Counted from the first letter of the stretch, positions 44,136 to 53,619 are shown. The stretch: 64,000 bases of DNA from Ordospora colligata OC4 (GCF_000803265.1 NW_014575407.1:62001-126000); one strand, 5' to 3'. Notes: generated by a model not told the origin, from the letters alone. Program-made: numbers and translations.

Positions 44136-44409
44136 CCAAGGGCTGCTTCCTCCAGTCTTTACTATCCCACGCTACATCCCAGCAAAAATCTTCAGCTTGC
44201 AGAATACGTACTCACAACAAGGGCAAACCTTTAACTCGAAAGCGTGGTACATCAGAGGCTCATTGTTCAACGCATATCAAAGAATTCAAAAATAAGGTTA
44301 GACATCATTAGATGTTAGAACAGCCTCCTTTCATCTGCAAGTGCTCATCATTAGACTTTTGCAACACATCTCTCCACATCATTTATTATCCTTTCATCAA
44401 GCTTATTAT
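44136..44409. other. 274-bp spacer without a supported gene
   Basis: Between two minus-strand genes. It has a 26-codon minus-strand frame at 44172-44252 with an attractive CPCC motif but no upstream signal (see rejected items), and open but ATG-less frames on the plus strand. No tRNA boxes and no repeats were seen. Confidence 0.5.
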
Positions 44410-45024
44410 TTATTTCTTCATCCCTCCAAACCTTACAATAATCATCATCATTGCATAAAAAAAACACATCAGTAAAACAAACATCAACGAAAAAATCATG
44501 CAGGTCTTCGCAATCTTATACAACACACTTCTTTGAACATAATTCTTCACAGAAATCCCCAGGACTTTCTTCTGCATCTCCTTGTTACACAATAAATCAA
44601 CTTCATTTCCAATATACACTGCCTTAACTGTCACAGATTCAATGCTCGAGTCAAGCACACTGCAATTTTCATCAATCGTCTCATTATGCACATCACCATT
44701 CCATATTGTATTCAAAATCGATGCATTATCACGTCTTAGATACAGTGGATTCTCATCAACCTCAAAATACAAAATCTCATCAACCTCAACTCTGGTAAGT
44801 GGGTCCCGTAGCTTATACACACGGATCCCATTCGCTACAAAATACCTCATTGTTACAATACTTCTTGCTAAGTAAACATGCTTTCTGACTCCACACATTA
44901 AAATACACAGCAGCATGTTCTTGCTCTCACGTGCTAACTCCTCATAACTCTCCAGCGTCAATGAGTCAATACTCTGTAGCGGCTCAGAATGTATCACACT
45001 GCCTTCTTTGACAAATTCAAGCAT
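44410..45024 (-). CDS. tail-anchored membrane orphan protein
   Basis: A 204-residue protein with a soluble N-terminal part and one very hydrophobic C-terminal helix (about residues 175-198: MIFSLMFVLLMCFFYAMMMI), followed by a short basic end (RFGGMKK). This is a tail-anchor layout typical of ER, mitochondrial-remnant or SNARE proteins. It has no heptad-rich SNARE helix, so a SNARE is unlikely. No CCC motif stands at the ATG. Confidence 0.7.
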   Translation of the reverse strand: MLEFVKEGSVIHSEPLQSIDSLTLESYEELARESKNMLLCILMCGVRKHVYLARSIVTMRYFVANGIRVYKLRDPLTRVEVDEILYFEVDENPLYLRRDNASILNTIWNGDVHNETIDENCSVLDSSIESVTVKAVYIGNEVDLLCNKEMQKKVLGISVKNYVQRSVLYKIAKTCMIFSLMFVLLMCFFYAMMMIIVRFGGMKK

Positions 45025-45169
45025 TCAGTGTGGGTAAAGTAACTATTTGTATCACATTGTTTACTCCAAATCAATCATCATCACTCCCATTCACTGTTGT
45101 ACTGATCTTTCTATGTGAATGTCCTCATACAAATCTTCTCAATCACTTAACAAACACATCATTAATATT

Positions 45170-45460
45170 TCAATTATTGTGTGTAACCAATACTCCAACA
45201 ATGTCGTTTTCAAGTAGTTCCCTTATGTTTACATATGCATGCGCTTTGTTAAATGCTTGTGTGCAGTCCTTCCCTGCGTATTTCATCATTGTTCTTGCTC
45301 CACCGGGATGCACTGCAATAAACTCCGTAACATCATACACAATCCCTTCCATCACCATCCAGCAATCATCGCTCTTGTTATGCATTGCAATCCGATCCAT
45401 TGTAAATGCACCAAGAAAGTCCCGTCTCTTTCTCTCACTGGCCCATTTGACCAGTCTCAT
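45170..45460 (-). CDS. cytochrome b5-like heme-binding protein
   Basis: A 96-residue soluble cytochrome b5 domain. DCWMVMEGIVYDVTEF then VHPGGARTMMKYAGKDCT gives the first axial His (HPGG), and AFNKAHAYVNIRELL gives the second (KAH). The opening RIAMHNKSDDCW corresponds to b5's 'H....D.W' start. No membrane tail is present. Its electron partner is unknown; b5 usually serves lipid or sterol modification. GCCCTAAAGTTTG directly precedes the ATG. It is divergent from RtcB across 65 bp. Confidence 0.85.
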   Translation of the reverse strand: MRLVKWASERKRRDFLGAFTMDRIAMHNKSDDCWMVMEGIVYDVTEFIAVHPGGARTMMKYAGKDCTQAFNKAHAYVNIRELLENDIVGVLVTHNN

Positions 45461-45525
45461 CAAACTTTAGGGCTTCTTCAAATCTGATATCATTCTCTAA
45501 TCGTTCTCATTCATCTCAGACCCTC

Positions 45526-46971
45526 ATGGACAGTAATCTGATTAACATCGAGCAAGAGGAGTCAAGCATCACAATAAAAGCTGCATTCGATAGCCGCATG
45601 AAAACAAATGCAATAATATATGTGGATGAAAAGCTGCGCATTCCACTCTTTGATGAATTAACCAGAGGCGATGAGTTATCTTCAATCAAGCAGATGGCTC
45701 ATATGTGCTCATTACCAGGCCTTGTAGGAAACGTCGTGGGTCTTCCTGACATACATACAGGATATGGCTTTCCAATTGGATCTGTTGCAGCATTCGACAT
45801 AAACAATCCTGAATCAATGGTGAGTCCTGGTGGTGTTGGGTACGACATCAACTGTGGTGTAAGAGCGTTGAGAACTAATATAGACCTGAAAGAATTCAGT
45901 GAGCATGCAGATAGACTTGCTGATGAGCTTTATAATGCATTGCCAACCGGCATAGGTGGAGACAAGCGATCCAGTATAAGTCTTTATGAACTCAACTCAA
46001 TCCTTGATAATGGATTAGATCATCTGCTTAAGTCAAAGATGATATCTGATGAAGACGTTGAGTACTGCGAAAGCAACGGACACATGTCAGGAAGCAGTTC
46101 TCTTGTGTGCCAGAAGGCCAAGGGTCGCGGTTTAAACCAGTTTGGATCACTTGGTTCAGGCAATCATTACCTTGAAGTCCAATACGTTGATGAGGTGTAT
46201 GATGAAGACAAGGCAGAGATTTTGGGACTGAGTAAGAATCAGGTTGTGGTTATGATACATTCAGGAAGCAGAGGCGTTGGTCATGGAGTGTGTCATGATG
46301 CATTGATGAAGATGGCTGCAAAGAACGGTACAACAGATTCAATGATGTGTTCACAGTATGAGTCGAAGGAGGCACAAGACTATCTGGCAGCCATGAGAAG
46401 TGCAGCAAACTTTGCATTTGCAAACCGTGCAAGCATAACTGAAAAGGCAAGAAAAGCATTTGAAAAAATATTTCCAAAGGTTAGACTTGAGCTAGTGTAT
46501 GACGTATGTCACAACATTGCAAAGGAAGAGACACATATAGTGGAAGGCAAGGAGTTCGATGTACTTGTGCACAGGAAAGGCGCATCCAGAGCATTTCCGC
46601 CATACCACAGAGACATCCCATGGAAGTATAGGGAGATAGGACAGCCAGTAATGGTAGGAGGATCAATGGGCACATTCAGTTACATACTGTGCGGTGCAGA
46701 AAAGGCCATGAAACTGAGCTTTGGATCCACATGCCATGGTGCAGGAAGACTACTGGCAAGAAACACTTCCAAGAAGACATTCACATATGAAGATGTATGC
46801 TCTACACTAAGAACACAGAATATAGTGTTTCGATGTCCAAATAAGGCGGGAATAGCTGAAGAAGCTCCAGAATCTTACAAGGATGTAAACAGGGTTGTTG
46901 AGATAAGCGATAGAGTTGGACTCACACAAATGGTTTGCCGCCTAAAGCCTTGTCTGGTGGTCAAGGGATAG
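45526..46971 (+). CDS. RTCB: RtcB-type tRNA-splicing RNA ligase
   Basis: A 481-residue GTP-dependent ligase (HSPC117/RtcB) joining 2',3'-cyclic phosphate and 5'-OH RNA ends. The metal and guanylate-binding motifs are intact: GYDINCGVRAL (Cys ligand), GSGNHYLEVQ, MIHSGSRGVGH, CHNIAKEE, HRKGASRAFPP, MVGGSMGTFSY and the STCHGAGR block holding the guanylated His. Length and C-terminal VCRLKPCLVVKG are normal. Fungi typically use the unrelated Trl1 for tRNA splicing, so this is the animal/archaeal-type solution. ACCCTC directly precedes the ATG. Confidence 0.96.
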   Translation: MDSNLINIEQEESSITIKAAFDSRMKTNAIIYVDEKLRIPLFDELTRGDELSSIKQMAHMCSLPGLVGNVVGLPDIHTGYGFPIGSVAAFDINNPESMVSPGGVGYDINCGVRALRTNIDLKEFSEHADRLADELYNALPTGIGGDKRSSISLYELNSILDNGLDHLLKSKMISDEDVEYCESNGHMSGSSSLVCQKAKGRGLNQFGSLGSGNHYLEVQYVDEVYDEDKAEILGLSKNQVVVMIHSGSRGVGHGVCHDALMKMAAKNGTTDSMMCSQYESKEAQDYLAAMRSAANFAFANRASITEKARKAFEKIFPKVRLELVYDVCHNIAKEETHIVEGKEFDVLVHRKGASRAFPPYHRDIPWKYREIGQPVMVGGSMGTFSYILCGAEKAMKLSFGSTCHGAGRLLARNTSKKTFTYEDVCSTLRTQNIVFRCPNKAGIAEEAPESYKDVNRVVEISDRVGLTQMVCRLKPCLVVKG

Positions 46972-47102
46972 TACCTCTGTATCATTAATAGCATATATGA
47001 TAAAGAAGCATGAACATACTAATAAATATGATGCATAAAATAACGGCATTTTGTTGAATAAAGCTTTTATTTGCTTTGGAAGTATCTGTATTATCACTTG
47101 AG

Positions 47103-48515
47103 TTATTGCTTGCTGATTCTCCTGAGTAGGTTCACAATCGATAGCATCGGCAGCTTCTTCTTTGGACTCAGGAATGAAGGTAGATGGAGTGATCCTGACA
47201 CTGGAGGTATGTATTCATCCTCAACAGTGCTGTCTATTACATTGTGCGCATCTCTCATGAGATGTTGCTTCAGGGCATGTGGAGTATAGTTGTAGTATGT
47301 CAAGTATGTAGCCATTGCTCCTGTTGTGTGTGGAGTGGCCATAGATGTACCTGATGCAATCTTTTGTTTGCCACCGATCCAAGAGCTCAGGATGTCAACA
47401 CCTGGCGCAAAGATATTTACACATTTTCCAAAATTGCTGAAGAATGCAACAGTGTCTCTGAATGTGGATGCACCGGTAGTGATACTTGCCTTAGAAGATC
47501 CTGGTGAAAATTCACATGCATCCTCGTGCTCGTTTCCTGCAGCTGTTGAGAAATGTATGCCAAGCTTTGATGCATACTCAACTGCAAAGTTCAATGCTGC
47601 ATTCCTTGATCCTCCAACACTCAGGTTGACCACTGTCTTTGGCACCAGTGATTCATTCGATGCCATGTCTATTAGCTGGCTCAAAGATGGTTTTGGAACC
47701 TTAATGCTCCTGAGGTCCGAAACACTTTCTGAAAAGTCTATGTCCATGATTCCAGAATCATCAGATTCTGTGGATTCAAGATACTGATCTGCCAATTGTC
47801 TGTAAACATCATCCTTCTTCTTCTCATGCTCTCTGATCACAAAATCTACTCCTTGGAGTAGCCTGGAAGTCATTCCAAACCCATTCTTATCTAGAACCTT
47901 AACTCCAATTATATTTGCCTTCTTTGCTATTCCAAAGTTATTTCCCGCTATAATGCCTGCACAGTGTGTTCCATGGCCATGCTCGTCTTCATCAGGAGAC
48001 TCAGGCACAAAGTTAGATCCCCATCTTGCTCTATCCTCAAACTCTGGATGATTTGTCTCAACACCCGTGTCAAGGACATATACATCCACCTTTCTGCCTG
48101 AATTCGCAGGGTAGTAGAAGCTTCCATTGGCCAAAGACGTTCCTCCTCCAATCCTAATCAATCCCCAGGGTGCATGGCGCTGTGTCATGATTTGCTCCTT
48201 TGGTTCTGCATCATCAGGCTCCTCAGAAACCTTAAGTTCACTAATACCAACTGCGCTATCTCTGACAACCATCTTGACTCCTGGATACATTTTCACCTTT
48301 TCTGCAGTAGATTCGTTCATCTGCGCTACAAATCCATTCACCATCTTCGTATCAATGCTTTCATCATCCCCCAGTAGACTCTGGATTCCAAGCATACTTT
48401 CCGCATAAATCCCAGCTGCACTAACCTTGTCCATGTGCGGGTCTTGATCAAAGAACACAATGTATATGTCTTTTGCTATACAAATCCCAACCAACACCGT
48501 AATAAGAATCATCAT
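47103..48515 (-). CDS. secreted subtilisin-like serine protease
   Basis: A 470-residue preproprotease. The signal peptide (MMILITVLVGICIA) and an I9-type propeptide (to about residue 110) precede a subtilase domain. Its catalytic triad is in VYVLDTGVETNH (Asp), DEHGHGTHCAGI (His) and ASGTSMATPHTTGA (Ser); the oxyanion Asn is in STAAGNEHEDA. A Ser/Asp-rich insertion of about 60 residues sits after the His. The E. cuniculi subtilisin-like protease on chromosome I occupies, from memory, the same relative place. It may process spore-wall or polar-tube proteins. Confidence 0.95.
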   Translation of the reverse strand: MMILITVLVGICIAKDIYIVFFDQDPHMDKVSAAGIYAESMLGIQSLLGDDESIDTKMVNGFVAQMNESTAEKVKMYPGVKMVVRDSAVGISELKVSEEPDDAEPKEQIMTQRHAPWGLIRIGGGTSLANGSFYYPANSGRKVDVYVLDTGVETNHPEFEDRARWGSNFVPESPDEDEHGHGTHCAGIIAGNNFGIAKKANIIGVKVLDKNGFGMTSRLLQGVDFVIREHEKKKDDVYRQLADQYLESTESDDSGIMDIDFSESVSDLRSIKVPKPSLSQLIDMASNESLVPKTVVNLSVGGSRNAALNFAVEYASKLGIHFSTAAGNEHEDACEFSPGSSKASITTGASTFRDTVAFFSNFGKCVNIFAPGVDILSSWIGGKQKIASGTSMATPHTTGAMATYLTYYNYTPHALKQHLMRDAHNVIDSTVEDEYIPPVSGSLHLPSFLSPKKKLPMLSIVNLLRRISKQ

Positions 48516-48868
48516 CTGTACTGTTTATTATTATTTATTTCATGCATAAAACCGTGTTTTGAAGACATTTTCACAGATGTCATACAACTCAACATAGCAA
48601 AGCATCACATAACTCCAGATTCATTCACAATCACATCAACGATCATAAATCTTATCAGTTATCATTCTTCATTTATCTTATCATTCACTACCATGCATCA
48701 TTTCATTTTACCTTATAATTCATGCATCATTTTATTTCATCAGTTATGTATCATTTCCTCTGTCCCTTTCTGACTTCCATCTTTCAGTCATATTTCATCT
48801 CATTTAATTTCATAATTCATGTATTATTCAATCTTATCGTATCTCATCATTCATGCATTATTTCATCA
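48516..48868. repeat. 353-bp spacer of degenerate AT-rich repeats
   Basis: Between the subtilisin start and the 3' end of the Reb1-like gene. From about 48640 it consists of variants of an ATTCATGCATCATTT-like unit (near 48692, 48718 and 48848) mixed with TTTCATCTCAT-type runs. A segment at 48745-48774 (containing TGTCCCTTTCTGAC) resembles the coding sequence at 48901-48933, suggesting the end of the neighbouring gene belongs to the same repeat family. No gene or RNA is supported. Confidence 0.65.
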
Positions 48869-49978
48869 TCATTTATTGTCATGCTCCATCTCGTCGTTAT
48901 TCATTATCATGCATTTCCCCTGCCCCTTCTGACTCATAATTCTGCCGACTTCCTCCTTAAGCATGTCCTTGATCTTGTACAAATAGCAATCAACAGCAAG
49001 TGTCTTAAAAACACCAAACAGATCGCTAAACGTCCTTATTCCATGTATCTTCATTATCTGAATAAATCTGCATCTCAAATGCAGCGATGGCAACCTCATA
49101 AATATCTTGATACTTCTCCAAAACACATCCTCAACATCAATCACAACATCAAGCACATACTTGCTTGTATTTGGTAAATATCCATCTACTTGCTTTGAAA
49201 TGTCTTCTCTACACATATCTGCATTACTCATTCCTTCCAAGCATCTATTATTGATCATCCCAAGAAGCTCTGCAAGTCTTATCTCCATAGAGCAGAAATG
49301 ATTATAAACAAGCGCATATCCCATCAGAACCATGTTGTTATATTCATTCCATAACGGCACAATTAGCCTGCGCGATATGTATCCATTTATCAGATGAGAC
49401 AGCCTTTTCCTATTCGTTCTTAACTTGCCACACATCTCATCCCATTCGCTTTCAGTCGTGGGAATGTTTTCCTCATCAATCTTGAACGATGCACTGCTTA
49501 AGTACTCATATCCCATGATCCGGTAGTAGTTCTTTATGCACTTCCTCGAGCTCTTGTTCATTATCCCACATATTTCCTTCCATCTGAATCCAAGTGATCG
49601 TACAAGATTGAGCAGCTGAATCTCGTTCTCAGGCTCCCACTTTGCATCCACATACGGATGATAGTGGTAAGACACATATATCCATATTGAATTCATTGCC
49701 CTGTTGCCAAGCACCTCAGTAACAGCAAGCAAGAGCTTCTTTATTGGAAACTCAGGCTCCTCCTCAAGAAAAAACCCATGCAGATTCCTCATCTCAAAGC
49801 CATTCTCTCTAAGAAAAGCCTTGATTGCATCATCGATCTTCTTTGCTTCATACGATGTATACTCTCCTCTTTTCAACGAGATTTGATGCTCAACCATAAT
49901 CTTATTCACATCATGCGCATTAACAAACCTCGTCCTCAAATATGCCATCGCATCCTCCTTCTTACCAAAAAAATGCAT
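48869..49978 (-). CDS. Reb1/TTF1-like Myb-type DNA-binding factor
   Basis: A 369-residue protein resembling Reb1/TTF-I, which bind rDNA terminators and gene promoters. The segment LKRGEYTSYEAKKIDDAIKA, then NSIWIYVSYHYHPYVDAKW and PENEIQLLNLVRSLGFRW with KEICGIMNKSSRKCIKNYYR follows the Reb1 order: helix cluster, 'R...S...H..R.YHPY', then a Myb repeat with its tryptophans. A further degenerate Myb-like region follows. The last 20 residues are Asn/Met/Glu-rich and are encoded by sequence similar to the downstream repeats. ACCC directly abuts the ATG. Confidence 0.7.
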   Translation of the reverse strand: MHFFGKKEDAMAYLRTRFVNAHDVNKIMVEHQISLKRGEYTSYEAKKIDDAIKAFLRENGFEMRNLHGFFLEEEPEFPIKKLLLAVTEVLGNRAMNSIWIYVSYHYHPYVDAKWEPENEIQLLNLVRSLGFRWKEICGIMNKSSRKCIKNYYRIMGYEYLSSASFKIDEENIPTTESEWDEMCGKLRTNRKRLSHLINGYISRRLIVPLWNEYNNMVLMGYALVYNHFCSMEIRLAELLGMINNRCLEGMSNADMCREDISKQVDGYLPNTSKYVLDVVIDVEDVFWRSIKIFMRLPSLHLRCRFIQIMKIHGIRTFSDLFGVFKTLAVDCYLYKIKDMLKEEVGRIMSQKGQGKCMIMNNDEMEHDNK

Positions 49979-49990
49979 GGGTATGTGTCT

Positions 49991-50578
49991 TCACTTCTTA
50001 CTCATGATCGATCGCACCTCTTCAATCAATCCCCTGTCAATTATTGCACTGAAGTAGCACTCAAAAAGCCGTATCTCGTCATCACTAAGCACACTCAATG
50101 CAACAATCTCAGGATCATACATTCCATCAAAGTACTTGATGAAGTTTGCCCTGCTGTCTCCGTGTATCTCATCAAGTACTAGAAGCTTACGAGAAACATC
50201 GATTCCCAGAGTCTTTCCAATTCTTATCAAAAATAGCTGTGCTGGATATACATTGAATTGGAATTCAATCATCTCGATTATCTTGCACTCAACATTTACA
50301 AGCTTTTCTCTGGTCAATGCTGCTCCTGTTGGCATGCTTCTTGAAAGCATCTCAAATAGCACATCTGGCTTCACAAGTGCTTCATTTATCTTTGCAGACA
50401 GATAGACACTTGCAATCGCAACAATTGTGTGGCCTTCCTTCTTGAAAAACTTTGGATAAACCTTCTGGAATACAATTTGTGCCATTATTCTTGATCTGTA
50501 TGAAATGCAGAGCATCTGGGAAACATCCAGGACTATTTTGTTTCCCTCTCCAAGATCATTCCTAAACACAGTCTCCAT
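49991..50578 (-). CDS. cyclin-box protein
   Basis: A 195-residue single-cyclin protein. The first cyclin fold reads QMLCISYRSRIMAQIVFQKV, then TIVAIASVYLSAKINEALVK, with the Lys/Glu pair (AKINE) that contacts the CDK, and LVNVECKIIEMIEFQFNVY, the family 'E..IL..L.F.....P'. Of the transcriptional cyclins (C, H, K, L) I cannot choose. The frame continues 10 codons upstream into the SMC2 promoter, but ACGGGG on the plus strand is CCCCGTG before this ATG, which I use. It is divergent from SMC2 with 35 bp between ATGs. Confidence 0.8.
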   Translation of the reverse strand: METVFRNDLGEGNKIVLDVSQMLCISYRSRIMAQIVFQKVYPKFFKKEGHTIVAIASVYLSAKINEALVKPDVLFEMLSRSMPTGAALTREKLVNVECKIIEMIEFQFNVYPAQLFLIRIGKTLGIDVSRKLLVLDEIHGDSRANFIKYFDGMYDPEIVALSVLSDDEIRLFECYFSAIIDRGLIEEVRSIMSKK

Positions 50579-50613
50579 CACGGGGATTTGATTGATTTTT
50601 TTATGCATCCCCG
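50579..50613. promoter_or_regulatory. 35-bp bidirectional promoter with two outward-facing CCC motifs
   Basis: The gap between the divergent starts of the cyclin and SMC2 genes is 35 bp. It carries CCCC at 50609-50612 directly before the SMC2 ATG, and GGGG at 50582-50585 (CCCC on the minus strand) directly before the cyclin ATG. The AT-rich centre (TGATTGATTTTTTTATG) is the only place left for other promoter elements. This is the cleanest example of the start-associated motif. Confidence 0.7.
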
Positions 50614-53600
50614 ATGTTCATCAAGGAAATAATTCTTGATGGGTTCAAGTGTTATGAGGAGAGGACGGTGGTTGCAGGGATTGACTGCTCGTTCAATGCA
50701 ATAACCGGAATGAATGGATCTGGAAAGTCTAATGTGCTTGATGGGGTTTTGTTTGCACTTGGGCTTGAGACTGCCAGGGCACTGCGTGCAGACAGCCTGA
50801 AGGAGCTTGTGAATGTGCACAGGAGCGAGTGCAGGGTGGATGTTGTGTTTTGTAACAAGGAAAAAAGTCGAAGTCCATTGGGATATGAACATTGTGATGA
50901 GATCCGTGTTTCACGAGCGATTGATGCAGATGGACGGACGAAGCATTATTTGAATGGTCATGTGTGCACGCAGTCTGCATTGGGAAAGTTCTGCATGTCG
51001 ATGGGGCTGCAGTCGCGAGGGATGTTGTCGTCTGTGGTGATGCAGGGGCACATAACACGGATCCTGAGTATGAGGAGTGAAGATCTGAAGAATCTTGTGG
51101 GTGAGGCAGCAGGAACAAGGTGTTATGAGAACGAGAAGGAAAAAGCTATGCAAGCGATTGCAAAGAAAGAGGAGAAGCTGAGAGAGGTCAGCGAAATGCT
51201 GCAAAGAAGGATTTCACCATTTTATGGCAAGCTGCGTGAAGAGCGCACAAGGTATGTTGAAAGTAGGGATATTGATGAGAGGAAGAAGCGCCTGATGGAT
51301 GACTTGAATGAGGTGTGCTACTTGATGTGTATGTGTGATGCAGAGTGTGCAGTTAGAGGGTTAATTGAATATATGGACAAATATAGTGATGAATTTGAAC
51401 GTGTTGAACAGAATGAGGAGATGATTGAGAATATGAGAAGAGTGGATGAAGAAGGGGATGTAATGTGGGCCAAGACGGCCATGGATGAAGAAAAGCTGAA
51501 GATTGAAGAGATGAGGTCCAAAAGAGTTGAAGAAATGGTGATTAAGAAGGAGCAAGAACTTGCAGTGATGAAAGAGGCGAATGCAAAATATGACATGAAT
51601 GAACTGATTGCAAGAGAAAATGTGTTAGTTGAGAGCCTTGGAGATGCTGATGCTGGATTGAATGATGTAGTAAGTAAGGCAGAGGAACTTGCAAACCTAA
51701 GGCATATGAGATCTAAGATTGATGTTGAGTTGGGTTTGATGGGAGATGCGTGTTTTTGGCAGGATAAATTAGAGGAAATTGAAAGGTTAAGGGTTGATGA
51801 GGATGAATTAGAAAGGATGCGCAAGAAGTTGTATGTTATGAAATCTCGTATTAATTATCCATTTATTGAGGGTGTTTTTGGAACAGTAGATGAGAATTTT
51901 GAGATATGCGACATGAAATATTTTGAGGCGATATGCGTGGCAATGGGAGGGAGAGGGAAGTATGTTATAACGAGTGATGAGAAGGTTGGAGGGATTGTGC
52001 TGAATGGAGCGGACAGAAGTGTTAGTGTGATACCGCTTTCGAAGATCCGAGTGAATAGGAATGACGAAGGGGTGGAGAAGGCGATTAGGATGGAGAAAGG
52101 AATATGGGCGGTTGATCTGCTGCGATTTGATGGAAGTGTTCGCAAGGCAATTGAGTTTGTATTTGGCGGCTTTTTTGTATTTGAAGATAAGGAAGTAGCA
52201 AAGAAGATGTGTTTTGAGAATAAGGTGATGTGTATAACTGTTGATGGAACGGTGTATGATCCGCGGGGGATGTTGAGTGGAGGAAAAAATGTAGTGCGAG
52301 TGGAAGTAGTGCGCAGGAAAGAGATTGAGGCGATTGGGAGAGAGGTTGAGAGGTTAACAATGAACAAGATTAAATTTGATGAGCTTAGAGGCGAGTATGA
52401 GGAGATGCTGAGAATGAAGGAAGTAGATGCACGAAGAAAAGTGCTTGCAGAGGAGAAGAGGAAGATTGATGCTAGGATGAGTGTGATATCTGATGTATAT
52501 GGGGAGAAGATTGATATTAGAAACGAACTAAAGGTTGTGAGAGAAAACATGATTACAGCCAAAAGAGAGATGAATGAGATTAAGAGAATGAATGATCGTA
52601 GAAGAGAGTTAAAAGAGGAGATAAAAGTGCTTGAGGAGATGAAAAAGAAGAATGATGAGGAGATGAGGATGTGTGAGCAGAAGATATGTGAGTATCAGAA
52701 AATAGTTGAAGGATATGAAGAGAAGATGAGTATGAAGAGTATGAATGATGACGAGATAGAAAAATTGGAGGAAATGAATAGGGGACTGAAAACAGAAATA
52801 GGAAGGATAAAGAACAAGATAATGAAGGTATATGGAGAACTGGAGAAGAGGATGAAGGAAGCATGTACTGAGTGGGATGTCTTTGATAAAAGCGTAGCTA
52901 TTGGAAATAGATTGAAGGATGTTATAATGCAATTGAGGCTTGATGAAAGGTACTTCTGTATACGGAGGGTTAGGATGAGTGAAAAAGAGAGACAAATGAT
53001 TGTGGAGAAGAAGTTACTGATTGAAGAGCAGTTGATGAAGCTTGGAGGAGTGAAGCGAAGCACAATGGATCCTGCCAACTTTGATTTGTTGGAGCGTAAT
53101 GAACTGATGGTTGAGGATCTGCAAGATAAGATACACAAGCTGGAGAAAGACAAACTAGCGATTAATCAGAGTGTGATGAGACTTGATGATCTTGGATTGA
53201 GTGAAAGACGAAAAGCATTTAAGCACATTAATGGACGACTTGGGAAGTTTCTTAGGTATTTTATACCTGATTCAGATGCAAGGATTGATGAGGAGGCAGG
53301 AGAGTATGTGTTGAGGGTAAAGGTTGGCAGCTGGAAGGAGTGTTTGGAGGAGTTGAGTGGAGGGCAAAGGTCACTTGTGGCACTGAGTCTGATATTTTCT
53401 ATGCTTACGTACCGACCGTCACCATTCTATGTGTTTGATGAGATAGACTCTGCGTTGGACCTCAGCCACACACAGAGCATTGGAGAGATAATAAGGAATG
53501 AGTTTGGAAATGCACAATTTCTGGTTGTGTCCTTGAAGAATGGAATGTTTGATAATGCAAATAGCATATTTAAGGTGTTTATGCATGACGGGAAGTCGAG

Positions 53601-53619
53601 GATATGCAAGATCAAGTGA
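50614..53619 (+). CDS. SMC2: condensin subunit SMC2
   Basis: A 1001-residue SMC ATPase. It opens MFIKEIILDGFKCYEERTVV, then FNAITGMNGSGKSNVLDGVL (Walker A about 32-40), DEIRVSRAIDADGRTKHYLN and the SMC2-type QGHITRILSM. Coiled coils flank a hinge at about 410-560. The end has LSGGQRSLVALSL (signature, about 912), FYVFDEIDSALDLSHTQ (Walker B, about 938) and FLVVSLKNGMFDNANSIFK, which is SMC2-specific. It is some 170 residues shorter than yeast Smc2 through shortened coils. It forms condensin with SMC4, not seen here. Confidence 0.94.
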   Translation: MFIKEIILDGFKCYEERTVVAGIDCSFNAITGMNGSGKSNVLDGVLFALGLETARALRADSLKELVNVHRSECRVDVVFCNKEKSRSPLGYEHCDEIRVSRAIDADGRTKHYLNGHVCTQSALGKFCMSMGLQSRGMLSSVVMQGHITRILSMRSEDLKNLVGEAAGTRCYENEKEKAMQAIAKKEEKLREVSEMLQRRISPFYGKLREERTRYVESRDIDERKKRLMDDLNEVCYLMCMCDAECAVRGLIEYMDKYSDEFERVEQNEEMIENMRRVDEEGDVMWAKTAMDEEKLKIEEMRSKRVEEMVIKKEQELAVMKEANAKYDMNELIARENVLVESLGDADAGLNDVVSKAEELANLRHMRSKIDVELGLMGDACFWQDKLEEIERLRVDEDELERMRKKLYVMKSRINYPFIEGVFGTVDENFEICDMKYFEAICVAMGGRGKYVITSDEKVGGIVLNGADRSVSVIPLSKIRVNRNDEGVEKAIRMEKGIWAVDLLRFDGSVRKAIEFVFGGFFVFEDKEVAKKMCFENKVMCITVDGTVYDPRGMLSGGKNVVRVEVVRRKEIEAIGREVERLTMNKIKFDELRGEYEEMLRMKEVDARRKVLAEEKRKIDARMSVISDVYGEKIDIRNELKVVRENMITAKREMNEIKRMNDRRRELKEEIKVLEEMKKKNDEEMRMCEQKICEYQKIVEGYEEKMSMKSMNDDEIEKLEEMNRGLKTEIGRIKNKIMKVYGELEKRMKEACTEWDVFDKSVAIGNRLKDVIMQLRLDERYFCIRRVRMSEKERQMIVEKKLLIEEQLMKLGGVKRSTMDPANFDLLERNELMVEDLQDKIHKLEKDKLAINQSVMRLDDLGLSERRKAFKHINGRLGKFLRYFIPDSDARIDEEAGEYVLRVKVGSWKECLEELSGGQRSLVALSLIFSMLTYRPSPFYVFDEIDSALDLSHTQSIGEIIRNEFGNAQFLVVSLKNGMFDNANSIFKVFMHDGKSRICKIK

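Noticed and set aside
44172..44252. 26-codon minus-strand ORF with a CPCC motif
   Set aside because: It looks protein-like (CPCCEYVFC) but is tiny, is preceded in frame by a stop close upstream and lacks the CCC signal. Without a conserved counterpart it cannot be called a gene.
42564..53153. Large antisense frames over the SANT gene and SMC2 (for example minus 51318-52562)
   Set aside because: Ser/Leu/Pro-rich or Ile/Phe-rich translations without domains, mirroring purine-rich sense codons. Typical shadows.
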